The translations under genes and the position numbers were made by a program. This document shows, in pieces, positions 18,064-26,144 of a stretch of 49,464 nt of DNA. Location of the stretch: the NCBI GenBank assembly GCA_024697225.1, contig JAILGA010000015.1, positions 1 through 49,464 on the forward strand, written 5' to 3'. Position 1 is the stretch's first letter, and each line of letters opens with the position of its first letter. The notes beneath the pieces are model-generated. The model was not told where the DNA came from, made no database searches, and was given only the letters and a program-made list of their open reading frames with translations. The stretch comes from Lachnospiraceae bacterium (GTDB taxonomy: Bacteria > Bacillota > Clostridia > Lachnospirales > Lachnospiraceae).

Positions 18064-19077
18064 TCAGATCTCTATCAGTACCTTTGCGAGGCTTCCGTCG
18101 TTGTTTGCGAGGGCCTTGAAGGCCTCATCTGCGCGGCCCATAGGATAAATTCCGCTCACCATATCCATGGGTCTCACGCTCCCGGAGGCCATAAGATCGA
18201 TGACGGCCCTGAAATCGTCGGGATATGAGTTCCTGCTTCCGAATACATTGAGTTCTTTCTTCAGAAGGATCGAGTGAAGGAAGGTGGTCTCCTTCTTCCC
18301 GTTTCCTATGAGGATGATCTTTCCGGCGAAGGCGGCGCAGTCGATGCAGTTCAGGAAGGTCACTGAGGAACCGCAGGCCTCCACACACACGTCAAAGCCG
18401 TCGCCGTTTGTTATGTTCATGGCTTCCTTTGCAAGATCGGTCTTACTGCTGTTGATAACGCCTGCGGCACCGAATTTTTTTGCCATCTCGAGTCTGCCGT
18501 CCAGGATGTCTGCCGAGTAGACCTCGGCGCCCTGTGCGACTGCGGAGATCAGGGCAAACAGTCCGATGGGACCGGCCCCGACCACGAGCACCCTGTCGCC
18601 CTTTTTTACCTCAGTCCTGTGAAGAGCATGCCATCCTATGGTGAAGGGTTCAACAAGGGCGAGCTCCATTGCGGAGAGCCCCTTGCCTGGATAGATGCGC
18701 TCAGTGGGCATGACGATATACTCCCTGAAGCTTCCGTCACGCTGTACGCCCATGGTCTGATTGTCGGTGCAGCAGTTCACAAAGCCTCTCCGGCAGGAAT
18801 AACACGTGCCGCAGTTGAAATACGGATTGCAGGTCACTATGTCCCCGGACTTCAGGCCGCTGTCGTTTTCGGGAATCGAGATGATCTCGGCGCTGAACTC
18901 ATGCCCCGGGATCCTGGGATACGTGGTGAAGGGCTGATTGCCCGTGTAGCTTGCCACATCCGCACCGCAGATGCCGCAGTAGAGAACTTTTAAGAGCGCT
19001 TCGCCCTCAGCAGGCACGGGCTTTTCGGTGTCGGTGATCCCGATCTCAAAGGGCTTTTCAATCAATACTGTCTTCAT
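18064..19077 (-). CDS. Zinc-dependent MDR alcohol/polyol dehydrogenase
   Basis: 337 residues. Medium-chain dehydrogenase/reductase. Catalytic zinc ligands are visible as Cys37 in YCGICGAD and His59-Glu60 in PGHEF. A structural zinc lobe with clustered cysteines follows (CNPYFNCGTCYSCRRG). The NAD(P) Rossmann motif is VGAGPIGL. It resembles the sugar-acid and polyol dehydrogenases of the LgoD/RspB type. GGAGGTGA precedes ATG 19077 and contains the TGA stop of the upstream gene, so the two are translationally coupled. Likely oxidises a sugar or sugar acid with NAD. The substrate is not assigned. Confidence 0.85.
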   Translation of the reverse strand: MKTVLIEKPFEIGITDTEKPVPAEGEALLKVLYCGICGADVASYTGNQPFTTYPRIPGHEFSAEIISIPENDSGLKSGDIVTCNPYFNCGTCYSCRRGFVNCCTDNQTMGVQRDGSFREYIVMPTERIYPGKGLSAMELALVEPFTIGWHALHRTEVKKGDRVLVVGAGPIGLFALISAVAQGAEVYSADILDGRLEMAKKFGAAGVINSSKTDLAKEAMNITNGDGFDVCVEACGSSVTFLNCIDCAAFAGKIILIGNGKKETTFLHSILLKKELNVFGSRNSYPDDFRAVIDLMASGSVRPMDMVSGIYPMGRADEAFKALANNDGSLAKVLIEI

Positions 19078-19080
19078 GTC

Positions 19081-20286
19081 TCACCTCCGGATATCGATGT
19101 ATTTTTCATTCCAGATGACAGCGGTCTTCATGGGCGCGCTTTTGGAATAGATCCTGTTTTTGTAGGCGTCTATGGGATCAGCCGCAAATTCATCGCGGTC
19201 GATCAGGGATACGATCCTGTCGTAATTGCTCTTTGCCAGGAGTTCGATGGCCTTTTCCATGTGATCCTGCCTGAAATTGATCGAAGCGATGATCAGGTGG
19301 TTTTCAAAGCCGAAGGGCATGGTGTCGAACTCTATCCTGGGTCCCAGTGAAAAGCTGTTGTAGAGGCCGTTGCAGCCGAGCACCTTCTTTTCAAAAGCGA
19401 TCCTGTGCTCCACATTGGTGCCGCTGACGCCGATGAAGGTCGTGGCCCTTCCGCCCAGTTTTTCTACAATTGCCGCAGCGAGTTCATCCTCGCCCGCAAA
19501 GTCGTTTCTTAAGTATTCAGCTCCCGAGTTTTCCACGGCGAATCTGACCTTTTCGGAATCCTCCGGGCTTCGCGCTATGAACAGGATCTTCGCATTGCTG
19601 TGGTTCTTTGCTATCAGATCCCCGATGAACATGCCTGTGGTCCCGAGACCGAAGATCACTGTTCGCTCAAAGATCTCTTCCTTTGCGATCTCCCTGGCCT
19701 TTGCCTCATCACAGCCGTATTTTCTCATGCAGCGTCTGAAGTTGTGAGCCGAGCCCATATCCTCCATGCGCTCTAGCTGGAAGAGCATGCAGGCAAAGGG
19801 ATCGGGAAATACCATCTTCTTTGCAAATGAAAGATCAAGCTTTCCGTCATGCACATAGCCGTCCGGTATCTTAAGGAGCATGTCGGGGTTGAAATACTGC
19901 TTATCGGCGAACAGGCCGTCCGCCTGGTCGCAGCCGTATTCAAAGTAGGTCTCATCCTCGGTATATCTGGTCGGATCGTAGCTGTCGCCGCCTCTTATCA
20001 GCACGATGGCGAACCGGTTTTCCTCAGGCACCCACACGATACCTTCATGTCCGTTTATCAGACGGTTTTTGCCTGCAGGAAACTTGGGCCCGAGAAGTCC
20101 CCTGCTCCCCATGTTCATGAGTTCGTTATCAGTGCCGCAGAAGCCCACAATGACAGGCTCGCACAGAATGCCGTCCTTCAGGGGTTCCCCCTTAAGGCGC
20201 TGCCTCTTAACATTCTCTATTTCCACATCCCCGTACACAAGAGGGTGTTCACTGTCGTTCTGAAAATAAGTTCCCTTTACGATCAT
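19081..20286 (-). CDS. Glucose 1-dehydrogenase-like MDR protein
   Basis: 401 residues from ATG 20286, chosen because GGAGG stands 6 nt before it; an upstream in-frame ATG at 20325 has no ribosome site. The fold resembles the aldose dehydrogenases known from archaea: FCGTDNELMN at the catalytic zinc site, INGHEGIVWV, and a nucleotide motif FGLGTTGMFIG. The structural-zinc cysteine lobe is absent, as in part of that family. Predicted reaction: oxidation of an aldose at C1 to a lactone. First gene of the three-gene minus operon, where a lactonase-like amidohydrolase could take the product. Sugar and cofactor choice are open. Confidence 0.75.
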   Translation of the reverse strand: MIVKGTYFQNDSEHPLVYGDVEIENVKRQRLKGEPLKDGILCEPVIVGFCGTDNELMNMGSRGLLGPKFPAGKNRLINGHEGIVWVPEENRFAIVLIRGGDSYDPTRYTEDETYFEYGCDQADGLFADKQYFNPDMLLKIPDGYVHDGKLDLSFAKKMVFPDPFACMLFQLERMEDMGSAHNFRRCMRKYGCDEAKAREIAKEEIFERTVIFGLGTTGMFIGDLIAKNHSNAKILFIARSPEDSEKVRFAVENSGAEYLRNDFAGEDELAAAIVEKLGGRATTFIGVSGTNVEHRIAFEKKVLGCNGLYNSFSLGPRIEFDTMPFGFENHLIIASINFRQDHMEKAIELLAKSNYDRIVSLIDRDEFAADPIDAYKNRIYSKSAPMKTAVIWNEKYIDIRR

Positions 20287-20355
20287 GTCGGACCTCCGCA
20301 GATACGATGTATGAGCCGGCTGCAAACCGGATATCGCAGTTTCGGGTGATCATGG

Positions 20356-20373
20356 TATGTCACCGGAGACATA
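20356..20373. promoter_or_regulatory. Inverted-repeat operator of the sugar-oxidation operon
   Basis: Perfect TATGTC-N6-GACATA lies just downstream of the minus-strand -10 element, over the expected start site (about 20366). Placement suits repressor binding. No regulator gene is adjacent, so the protein is unknown. Confidence 0.5.
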
Positions 20374-20401
20374 TTATAGCAGATATCGGGGCTGTCATCG
20401 A
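20373..20401 (-). promoter_or_regulatory. Promoter of the minus sugar-oxidation operon
   Basis: Minus-strand TATAAT at 20378-20373. The -35 region about 17 bp upstream (TCGATG) is weak. The untranslated leader would be about 80 nt. Confidence 0.5.
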
Positions 20402-20427
20402 GACTGTTTTGCGGTCATGAGTTCAAA

Positions 20428-20456
20428 TTGCAAGCAATATCGGATTATGGTAAAAT
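20428..20456 (+). promoter_or_regulatory. Promoter of the hybrid kinase gene
   Basis: TTGCAA (20428-20433), exactly 17 bp, then TAAAAT (20451-20456) preceded by TGG (extended -10). A start near 20463 means that in-frame TTG codons at 20428 lie in the promoter and cannot start translation. It diverges from the sugar operon promoter. Confidence 0.7.
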
Positions 20457-20502
20457 TTTATACGTATATCATATACAATTGAGTGCGGACGGACATTTGG
20501 GA

Positions 20503-23500
20503 ATGAAGGTTTCAGACGGGAATTTGCCAAAAAACAAAAAGATCAGGTTGGGGACCGGTGTCATAATAGTCATCGCGATGATACTTGTCGCAGTGACGTT
20601 TATGAACGCGCTTCTTGTCTTTCGTATGACAGCGCAGCAGACAAGAAACGCCGGCATCTATCAGCTGTCCGTGATCAGCGGCGAACTTGAGAGCACCATA
20701 AGCGGCGCCGAGAATCTCACCATGGAGCTGGGGCTTCAGGCAAGGGCATATCTTGATGACAGACGCGCACTCGAGCAGTTCATCTATTTCAAAAAGAGAG
20801 AACTTCAGGAAAAGGAGCAGGGCTTCTTAAGCCTTTATATAGCAGGTACCGGCTGGGATATCGTGCCGGATTTCACGGACAGGGAAGGCTTTGTGGCAAC
20901 GGACAGAGTCTGGTATTCCGGAGCCAAAAGGGCGCGCGGAAGCACCTTCATCACGCCCCCGTATGTTGATGTTGTCACGGGTCAGGTCTGCTACACCATA
21001 TCGGTCATGCTCGGCGATAACGATACTGTTATCGGCGTCGATTATACGATGGAAAACATCCATCGCCACATAATGCAGATGTCCGAGAGAGGCCTCAAAA
21101 ATGCGGTCATCGTCACGGGACAGGGCATTATAGCGGGCTGCACGAATGAAAATCTCATCGGAAAGAGATTAAATGACGCACTGCCGGACTACGCCGCTGT
21201 GTATTCCCTGTCAAAGGGCAGGAGCGGCGTCGTGACAAGCAGGGTGCGTGCGGGCCTGTTTGAAGCGGAAAATCTCTTTGCCATCAAAGCCAGATCCGGC
21301 TGGTATCTGATCGTGAGCGAGAGCGACTGGGATCTCTACAGAGAATCCTACATACAGCTCATTCTGACTACCATACTCATACTGGCGGTGTTCGCCGTCA
21401 TAATCTTCCTGTATGTCCTGACCTTGAGGAGCAGGAAAAGAGCCGAGCAGACGCTTGTTTCAAGAGATGCTTTCCTGGAGAGCCTTACCGAGGAACTTAA
21501 GGCGCCCCTGAAAAAGATAATGGACAGCTCCGATCCGGCACAGGTGGCGCTGATTGAGGACAGCGAGGAGGAATTCTCCGTTATTCACGAGGCGGGTGAA
21601 AGGCTTTCCGAGAAGATAGGACAGATCGCATCCTATTCCAACCTCGTCAGAACCGAAGGTGAGGAGGATAACCGCAAGAGGATATCGGAGAGGACCTATG
21701 ACCAGAACAGGAGAGTGAAGGCGCTGGTGCTGGCATTTATGGTGATCGCCATGGCGGCGGGCATGTATATAAGCCTGACGGCATCCTGGAAGCAGAGCAA
21801 GGCGATAATGGCAAGCGAGGTCAACAGATACGATTACAAGCTTTCCGAGTGGATAAACACGCAGAAGAGCATACTTGACATGTTCTGCAGCATCATCTCA
21901 ACCAATCCGCGGCTGCTTGATGATTATGAGGGAACCGTAAGGCTGCTGAACGATATAACCATGCAGTACCCCGAGATCTCCGTCTCATATATGTCCAATC
22001 CGGATCTCACTCCCAGTGTTTATATGAATAACGGCTGGAAACCCGAAGAGGGCTGGAATGTGGATGAGAGGCAGTGGTATATAGATACCATGGCGTCGGA
22101 GTCGGGCTGGAGCGTGTCGGCACCGTACTATGACGAGCAGACAGGTCTCTATTGCCTCACCATATCGGAACGCGTGTATGACGCTGCGACCGGTGATTTT
22201 CTTGGCAATTTCGGCATAGATTTCTACATGGACAAACTTGTGGAAATATTAGGCGACAGCTACAGCGACACGGGATATGCTTTTCTTGTGGACGCCAGCG
22301 GCGACATCATCAACCATCCCTACGGTTCATATCAGATGTCGGAGGGCAATGCGGTCAACATTTCATCCCTCCCCTACGGGGAACTTATGCCTGACGGGGA
22401 GAGCACTCTGGTATTCAAGGATTATGACAGATCCATAAGGCTTCTGATGGCTCTGAGAAATGACGCGACCAATTTCAGGGTATATGCGGTGTCGGCCATA
22501 TGGAAATCCTACAGACGGGTAGTGATCTACGGCCTGATATCTCTGATAGTATATCTGGCGGCAATAATCATGGTATACAGGATGGTCACCGATCTTATCA
22601 TGGCACAGGATCAGAAAAACAGACAGATGGAGGAGGCCGTCAATGCCGCGGTGTCCGCGGAGAAAGCCAAGAGTGTGTTTCTTGCCCAGATGTCGCATGA
22701 GATCAGAACACCAATAAATGCGGTGCTGGGACTTAACGAGATGATACTCAGACGATCCGATGACGATGAGATACTGGATTATGCAACGGATATCAGAACC
22801 GCCGGCCGCACGCTCCTCTCCCTGATAAACAGCATACTTGACTTCTCCAAACTGGAAGAGGGCAAGATGAAGATACTGCCTGTGAGATACAGCACAGCGA
22901 TTCTCATAAGCGATATGGTGCATCAGATATCGGAGCGTGCAAGATTAAAGGGACTCGATTTCTATGAGGAGATAGACGACGGCATTCCGGTGGAGCTGAT
23001 CGGCGATGATGTGAGGATCGGCCAGGTGATAATGAACCTTCTGACCAACGCCGTCAAATATACCGAGAAAGGCTTCGTGACACTTGCAGTGAAAAACGGC
23101 GGGCTGCTCGAAGACGGCCAGATGGATCTATATGTGGAGGTAAGGGACACCGGCATAGGCATCAAGCCGGAGGACATGGACAGACTCTTTGCATCCTTTG
23201 AGAGACTTGATGAAGAGAAGAACCGCAGGATCGAGGGCACAGGACTCGGGATGGCGATAATCACCAGGCTTCTGAAGATGATGGGGAGTGAGCTGGATGT
23301 ACAGAGTGTATACGGAAGGGGTTCCGTTTTCTCCTTCCATCTGAAGCAGCGGATCGCTGACCCCACTCCCATCGGAGACTATCATGAAAAGGCCGCCGCA
23401 AATACGAGGAAGCTTGAGGACGGAAATGTACTATACGCGCCTGATGCAAAGGTGCTGGTCGTGGATGACAACGAGACCAACATAAAGGTGGCGGCAAGCA

Positions 23501-24282
23501 TGCTGAAGCTTTGCGGCATAAACGCCGATACCGCTTTAAGCGGAATGGAGGCGCTGGGTCTTGCCGAGAGGAATGTCTATCATATGATCCTGCTTGACCA
23601 TATGATGCCAAGGATGGATGGTCTGGAAACACTTGCCGCGATGCGTGAGAGGAAGCTTCTGAGGTCGGAGACGGTCGTGATAGCCATGACGGCCAATGCC
23701 ATTTCGGGGGCGCGGGAGAAATACCTTGAGGCCGGATTTGACGACTATATCTCCAAGCCCGTAGAATTCAGACTGCTTCAGGATAAGCTTGTCAGATACC
23801 TTCCGGAGAGCATCATACTGAGGCGCGAAGAGACCGTGAATAAAAAGTCCGGCCCTGATATCGGAAAAGAAAATGCTGCGGAGCTGTTCCGCTCTGAGCA
23901 CACGGTGGAAGAATCGCGTGATCCGCTGAAGGAGCTTGAGAAGATCGGTATCGATACGGCGGAAGGACAGAGGTATTGCGGAAACAGCGCTGAACTGTAC
24001 CTGGAGACTATTAAGGATTATGCCGATGCATGCGCGGAGAAGGTGTCAGGAATGCAGGCATTTTATGAGAAAGCTGACTGGGAGAATTACAGGATCCTTG
24101 TCCATTCCTTAAAGAGCGTCTCAAAGATGGTCGGGGCCGGGGAACTCTCGGAAGAGTTCAAAAAGCTGGAAGAGGCGGCAAAAAACAAGGATGCCGGCTA
24201 TATAAAAAATGAGCACGACAGAGTGAGGGATGAGTACAGGAACATTACAGCGGACATAACGCGGATAGCCGGTAAACCATAG
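20503..24282 (+). CDS. Hybrid sensor histidine kinase with two CACHE sensors, REC and HPt
   Basis: 1,259 residues from ATG 20503; the ribosome site is weak. Order: membrane helix (about 15-38), first extracellular dCACHE-like sensor, helix (284-308), a degenerate histidine-phosphotransfer helix pair (324-390) in which SHEIRTP has become TEELKAP so that the phospho-His is Glu330, helix (403-428), second dCACHE-like sensor, helix (672-692), intact HisKA with His732 in SHEIRTP, HATPase with N-box NLLTNAVKYT, DTGIGI and GTGLGMAI, a receiver domain (Asp near 1031 in LLDHMMPRMDG), and a C-terminal HPt with His1201 in LVHSLKS. It is thus a self-contained phosphorelay. The first half looks like a second sensor module whose catalytic part was lost. 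Partner output is likely the REC-GGDEF protein downstream. Confidence 0.9.
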   Translation: MKVSDGNLPKNKKIRLGTGVIIVIAMILVAVTFMNALLVFRMTAQQTRNAGIYQLSVISGELESTISGAENLTMELGLQARAYLDDRRALEQFIYFKKRELQEKEQGFLSLYIAGTGWDIVPDFTDREGFVATDRVWYSGAKRARGSTFITPPYVDVVTGQVCYTISVMLGDNDTVIGVDYTMENIHRHIMQMSERGLKNAVIVTGQGIIAGCTNENLIGKRLNDALPDYAAVYSLSKGRSGVVTSRVRAGLFEAENLFAIKARSGWYLIVSESDWDLYRESYIQLILTTILILAVFAVIIFLYVLTLRSRKRAEQTLVSRDAFLESLTEELKAPLKKIMDSSDPAQVALIEDSEEEFSVIHEAGERLSEKIGQIASYSNLVRTEGEEDNRKRISERTYDQNRRVKALVLAFMVIAMAAGMYISLTASWKQSKAIMASEVNRYDYKLSEWINTQKSILDMFCSIISTNPRLLDDYEGTVRLLNDITMQYPEISVSYMSNPDLTPSVYMNNGWKPEEGWNVDERQWYIDTMASESGWSVSAPYYDEQTGLYCLTISERVYDAATGDFLGNFGIDFYMDKLVEILGDSYSDTGYAFLVDASGDIINHPYGSYQMSEGNAVNISSLPYGELMPDGESTLVFKDYDRSIRLLMALRNDATNFRVYAVSAIWKSYRRVVIYGLISLIVYLAAIIMVYRMVTDLIMAQDQKNRQMEEAVNAAVSAEKAKSVFLAQMSHEIRTPINAVLGLNEMILRRSDDDEILDYATDIRTAGRTLLSLINSILDFSKLEEGKMKILPVRYSTAILISDMVHQISERARLKGLDFYEEIDDGIPVELIGDDVRIGQVIMNLLTNAVKYTEKGFVTLAVKNGGLLEDGQMDLYVEVRDTGIGIKPEDMDRLFASFERLDEEKNRRIEGTGLGMAIITRLLKMMGSELDVQSVYGRGSVFSFHLKQRIADPTPIGDYHEKAAANTRKLEDGNVLYAPDAKVLVVDDNETNIKVAASMLKLCGINADTALSGMEALGLAERNVYHMILLDHMMPRMDGLETLAAMRERKLLRSETVVIAMTANAISGAREKYLEAGFDDYISKPVEFRLLQDKLVRYLPESIILRREETVNKKSGPDIGKENAAELFRSEHTVEESRDPLKELEKIGIDTAEGQRYCGNSAELYLETIKDYADACAEKVSGMQAFYEKADWENYRILVHSLKSVSKMVGAGELSEEFKKLEEAAKNKDAGYIKNEHDRVRDEYRNITADITRIAGKP

Positions 24283-24291
24283 CAAAAACAA

Positions 24292-24324
24292 AAGCCCCGG
24301 GAAGTCGGATCCCGGGGCTTTTTT
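24292..24324. terminator. Strong bidirectional terminator
   Basis: Perfect 11-bp stem AAGCCCCGGGA (24292-24302) and TCCCGGGGCTT (24310-24320) with T runs on both strands (TTTTTT rightwards; TTTTGTTTTT leftwards). It ends the kinase mRNA and would also end a leftward transcript of the small ORF at 24453. Confidence 0.9.
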
Positions 24325-24387
24325 ACAGGGTAAAGCTTGTGACAGTCTTGCCCGTTTCCGCTTCCGCGCGTGTGGAGAAGCAAAGAT

Positions 24388-24453
24388 TTAAAAGAACGGC
24401 AGGACCGCAAGGCCAAACAGGAGAGATACTCGCTTTGCTGCACATTTATTCAT
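24388..24453 (-). CDS. Possible 21-residue peptide or frameshifted secreted peptide
   Basis: ATG 24453 is preceded by AAAGGAG (24467-24461) with 7-nt spacing, one of the best ribosome sites in the window, and a minus-strand TATAGT lies just upstream. The ORF gives MNKCAAKRVSLLFGLAVLPF plus one Phe, a signal-peptide-like start. In the -1 frame the reading continues through an ...AEAETGKTV... segment to a stop at 24323, directly against the bidirectional terminator. The layout (ribosome site, signal peptide, cleavage-like AEA, terminator) suggests a 43-residue secreted peptide with a one-base frameshift, or a true 21-residue peptide. Function unknown. Confidence 0.35.
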   Translation of the reverse strand: MNKCAAKRVSLLFGLAVLPFF

Positions 24454-24569
24454 GGTCGTTCTCCTTTAGGACTATATCAGAATTGCTCATTCAATCTTAT
24501 CATAACGGGTGCGGTAAAGTCTACCTGCGGGCGGATTGAAAATCATTTGAAAAACCTTTAGTCATGTTG

Positions 24570-24599
24570 TTGGCAACAGCCGGGGTTATATGATATTCT
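24570..24599 (+). promoter_or_regulatory. Promoter of the REC-GGDEF gene
   Basis: TTGGCA (24570-24575), 18 bp, TATTCT (24594-24599). An alternative -10 (TTATAT, 24586-24591) has too short a spacer. The rest of 24325-24639 holds only the minus-strand small ORF. Confidence 0.45.
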
Positions 24600-24639
24600 A
24601 AAAAAAGTCAAAAACAGCATATTTGTCCGGGTAGGATTT

Positions 24640-25962
24640 ATGGAAAAGATACTGATAGTAGATGATGAGAAATTGATGCTTCATGTTGCGATGAGCGTGC
24701 TCAAGAGCAGATATGAGGTGATCTGTGCCTCCTCGGCGGAGGAGGCCATACGTCTTTACGACGAGGAGGAGCCTGATCTGATCCTGACGGATATGAACAT
24801 GCCCGGGATGGACGGCCTTGAGATGGTTGAGATCTTAAGGGGTGAGCACGGCATGAAGGCGCCTGTCATGTTCATGACCGGCAGCGAGGGGGATTCTGCG
24901 GAGACCAGGGTCTTTGACCACGGCGCCGAGGACTTCATCAGGAAGCCCTTTAAGGCTGATGTGCTCCTCTACCGCGTGGAGAGGATCTTCCAGAATTACA
25001 GCAGGATAAAGACTCTCACCGAGAAGTCAAGGATCGACGGACTCACGGGCTTTTTAAACAAGATCAGTGCCGAGCGCAAGCTCAAAGAGGTGTGCCGCCT
25101 GGAGGAGGGGATGCTTGCTGTACTCGATCTGGATGATTTCAAGCTTATCAACGACCTTCACGGCCACGAAGCCGGAGACAGGGTGCTTGTGGAATTCTCG
25201 AACATCGTCAGAAGAAACACCCGCGCAAATGACATCATAGGCCGCATAGGCGGAGATGAGTTCGTGGTATTCTTCAGGGATATGACCGATGAAAATGTGA
25301 TCACCGGCATAGTAAAGAGGATCAATGAACAGCTTCTTACCGCGGTTTCGGATTACCTGACATCAGGCCATGTCACCATCCCGCTTGGAGTGTCGGCGGG
25401 CGCCGTGCTGGTACCGGCGTGCGGAACGGAGTATGCCGAGCTTTTCAACCATGCCGACAAGCTTGTCTATCAGGTCAAGCAGAACGGAAAGCATTACTGC
25501 CTTGCGTGTATGCGCCTTAAGGATGAGGAAGCTGCGCCCGTGACCGGATCCGATGACATAAAGCAGCTTAACAAGGTACTGGGTGAGAGAACCGTTTCGA
25601 ATCACGCGCTGTGGGTCGGGCAGAGCGCCTTCGGATATATCTACCGCTACATGCTCAGATACATGCAGCGCTATCACGGCGTGGCCTGCAAAGTCCTCTT
25701 CACCATCGTCTTCATGGAACCAGGTGTCGAGGATTATACGGGTCTTACCGAGCACCTGGGCAATATCCTGAAGAATACGCTAAGGAGCAGCGACATCATG
25801 ATGCAGAACTCCGCAAACCAGTTCTTTCTCATGCTCCCGGGCGTCACCGACGAAGACATTGACAAGGTCATAGACCGCACCCTCGCCGCATGGGGCGAAT
25901 CCGAGTATTCCGACCGCGCCCAGATCATCAGCGAAGTCGAGATGATCGACTCGGGGGAATAA
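24640..25962 (+). CDS. Response regulator diguanylate cyclase (REC-GGDEF)
   Basis: 440 residues, cytosolic. The receiver domain (about 1-120) has Asp8/Asp9, phosphoacceptor Asp51 in LTDMNMPGMDG and Lys in IRKPF. The GGDEF domain (about 130-290) has an intact GGDEF at 204-208 and an RAND inhibitory site five residues before it, so it should make c-di-GMP and be product-inhibited. A third region (about 310-430) looks like a worn-down GGDEF-type fold (LRSSDIMMQ, NQFFLMLPGV) without catalytic residues. Likely phosphorylated from the HPt of the kinase upstream, though a terminator separates the two genes. Weak ribosome site before ATG 24640. Confidence 0.92.
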   Translation: MEKILIVDDEKLMLHVAMSVLKSRYEVICASSAEEAIRLYDEEEPDLILTDMNMPGMDGLEMVEILRGEHGMKAPVMFMTGSEGDSAETRVFDHGAEDFIRKPFKADVLLYRVERIFQNYSRIKTLTEKSRIDGLTGFLNKISAERKLKEVCRLEEGMLAVLDLDDFKLINDLHGHEAGDRVLVEFSNIVRRNTRANDIIGRIGGDEFVVFFRDMTDENVITGIVKRINEQLLTAVSDYLTSGHVTIPLGVSAGAVLVPACGTEYAELFNHADKLVYQVKQNGKHYCLACMRLKDEEAAPVTGSDDIKQLNKVLGERTVSNHALWVGQSAFGYIYRYMLRYMQRYHGVACKVLFTIVFMEPGVEDYTGLTEHLGNILKNTLRSSDIMMQNSANQFFLMLPGVTDEDIDKVIDRTLAAWGESEYSDRAQIISEVEMIDSGE

Positions 25963-25974
25963 GAAAATTCCCTA

Positions 25975-26003
25975 TTGACAACCGGTGCGCGTTCGGCTAT
26001 TAT
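25975..26003 (+). promoter_or_regulatory. Strong promoter of the infC operon
   Basis: TTGACA (25975-25980), exactly 17 bp, TATTAT (25998-26003). The first 11 bases, TTGACAACCGG, are identical to those of the cheY promoter at 33639. Confidence 0.9.
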
Positions 26004-26009
26004 GTACCA

Positions 26010-26144
26010 AGCAAGCAGAGCAAGACTCTCACCCTGCGGCATGAGCTTCAGGTGTTCATCATGGAAACCGCCATACGGCGGGATGCATTGTGATCAAAGG
26101 GTCTGCTGTGCGCAGACCCTTTTTCATTGCAGGAGGAAAAAGCC
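26010..26144 (+). promoter_or_regulatory. Probable L20-type leader controlling infC-rpmI-rplT
   Basis: About 135 nt of untranslated leader ends in an intrinsic terminator (26096-26124) that sits seven bases before the infC ribosome site. In Bacillus and other Firmicutes this place holds the L20 leader, where free ribosomal protein L20 (gene rplT, third in this operon) causes early termination. Position and layout fit; I have not shown the L20-binding fold. Confidence 0.65.
26096..26124 (+). terminator. Attenuator terminator before infC
   Basis: Perfect 11-bp stem AAAGGGTCTGC (26096-26106) and GCAGACCCTTT (26112-26122) with a 5-nt loop and a T run. It lies inside the leader upstream of the first gene, which marks it as a regulated terminator. 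Confidence 0.88.

Noticed and set aside
20428-20502. Earlier TTG start of the hybrid kinase
   Set aside because: That codon forms the -35 element of the gene's own well-spaced promoter, so it is not in the mRNA.
24361-24450. Possible c-di-GMP (GEMM-I) riboswitch before the REC-GGDEF gene, from a GGACCGCAAGGCC hairpin
   Set aside because: Only one loosely similar hairpin; the required second stem and GAAA/receptor layout are missing, and the stretch is better explained by the minus-strand small ORF.
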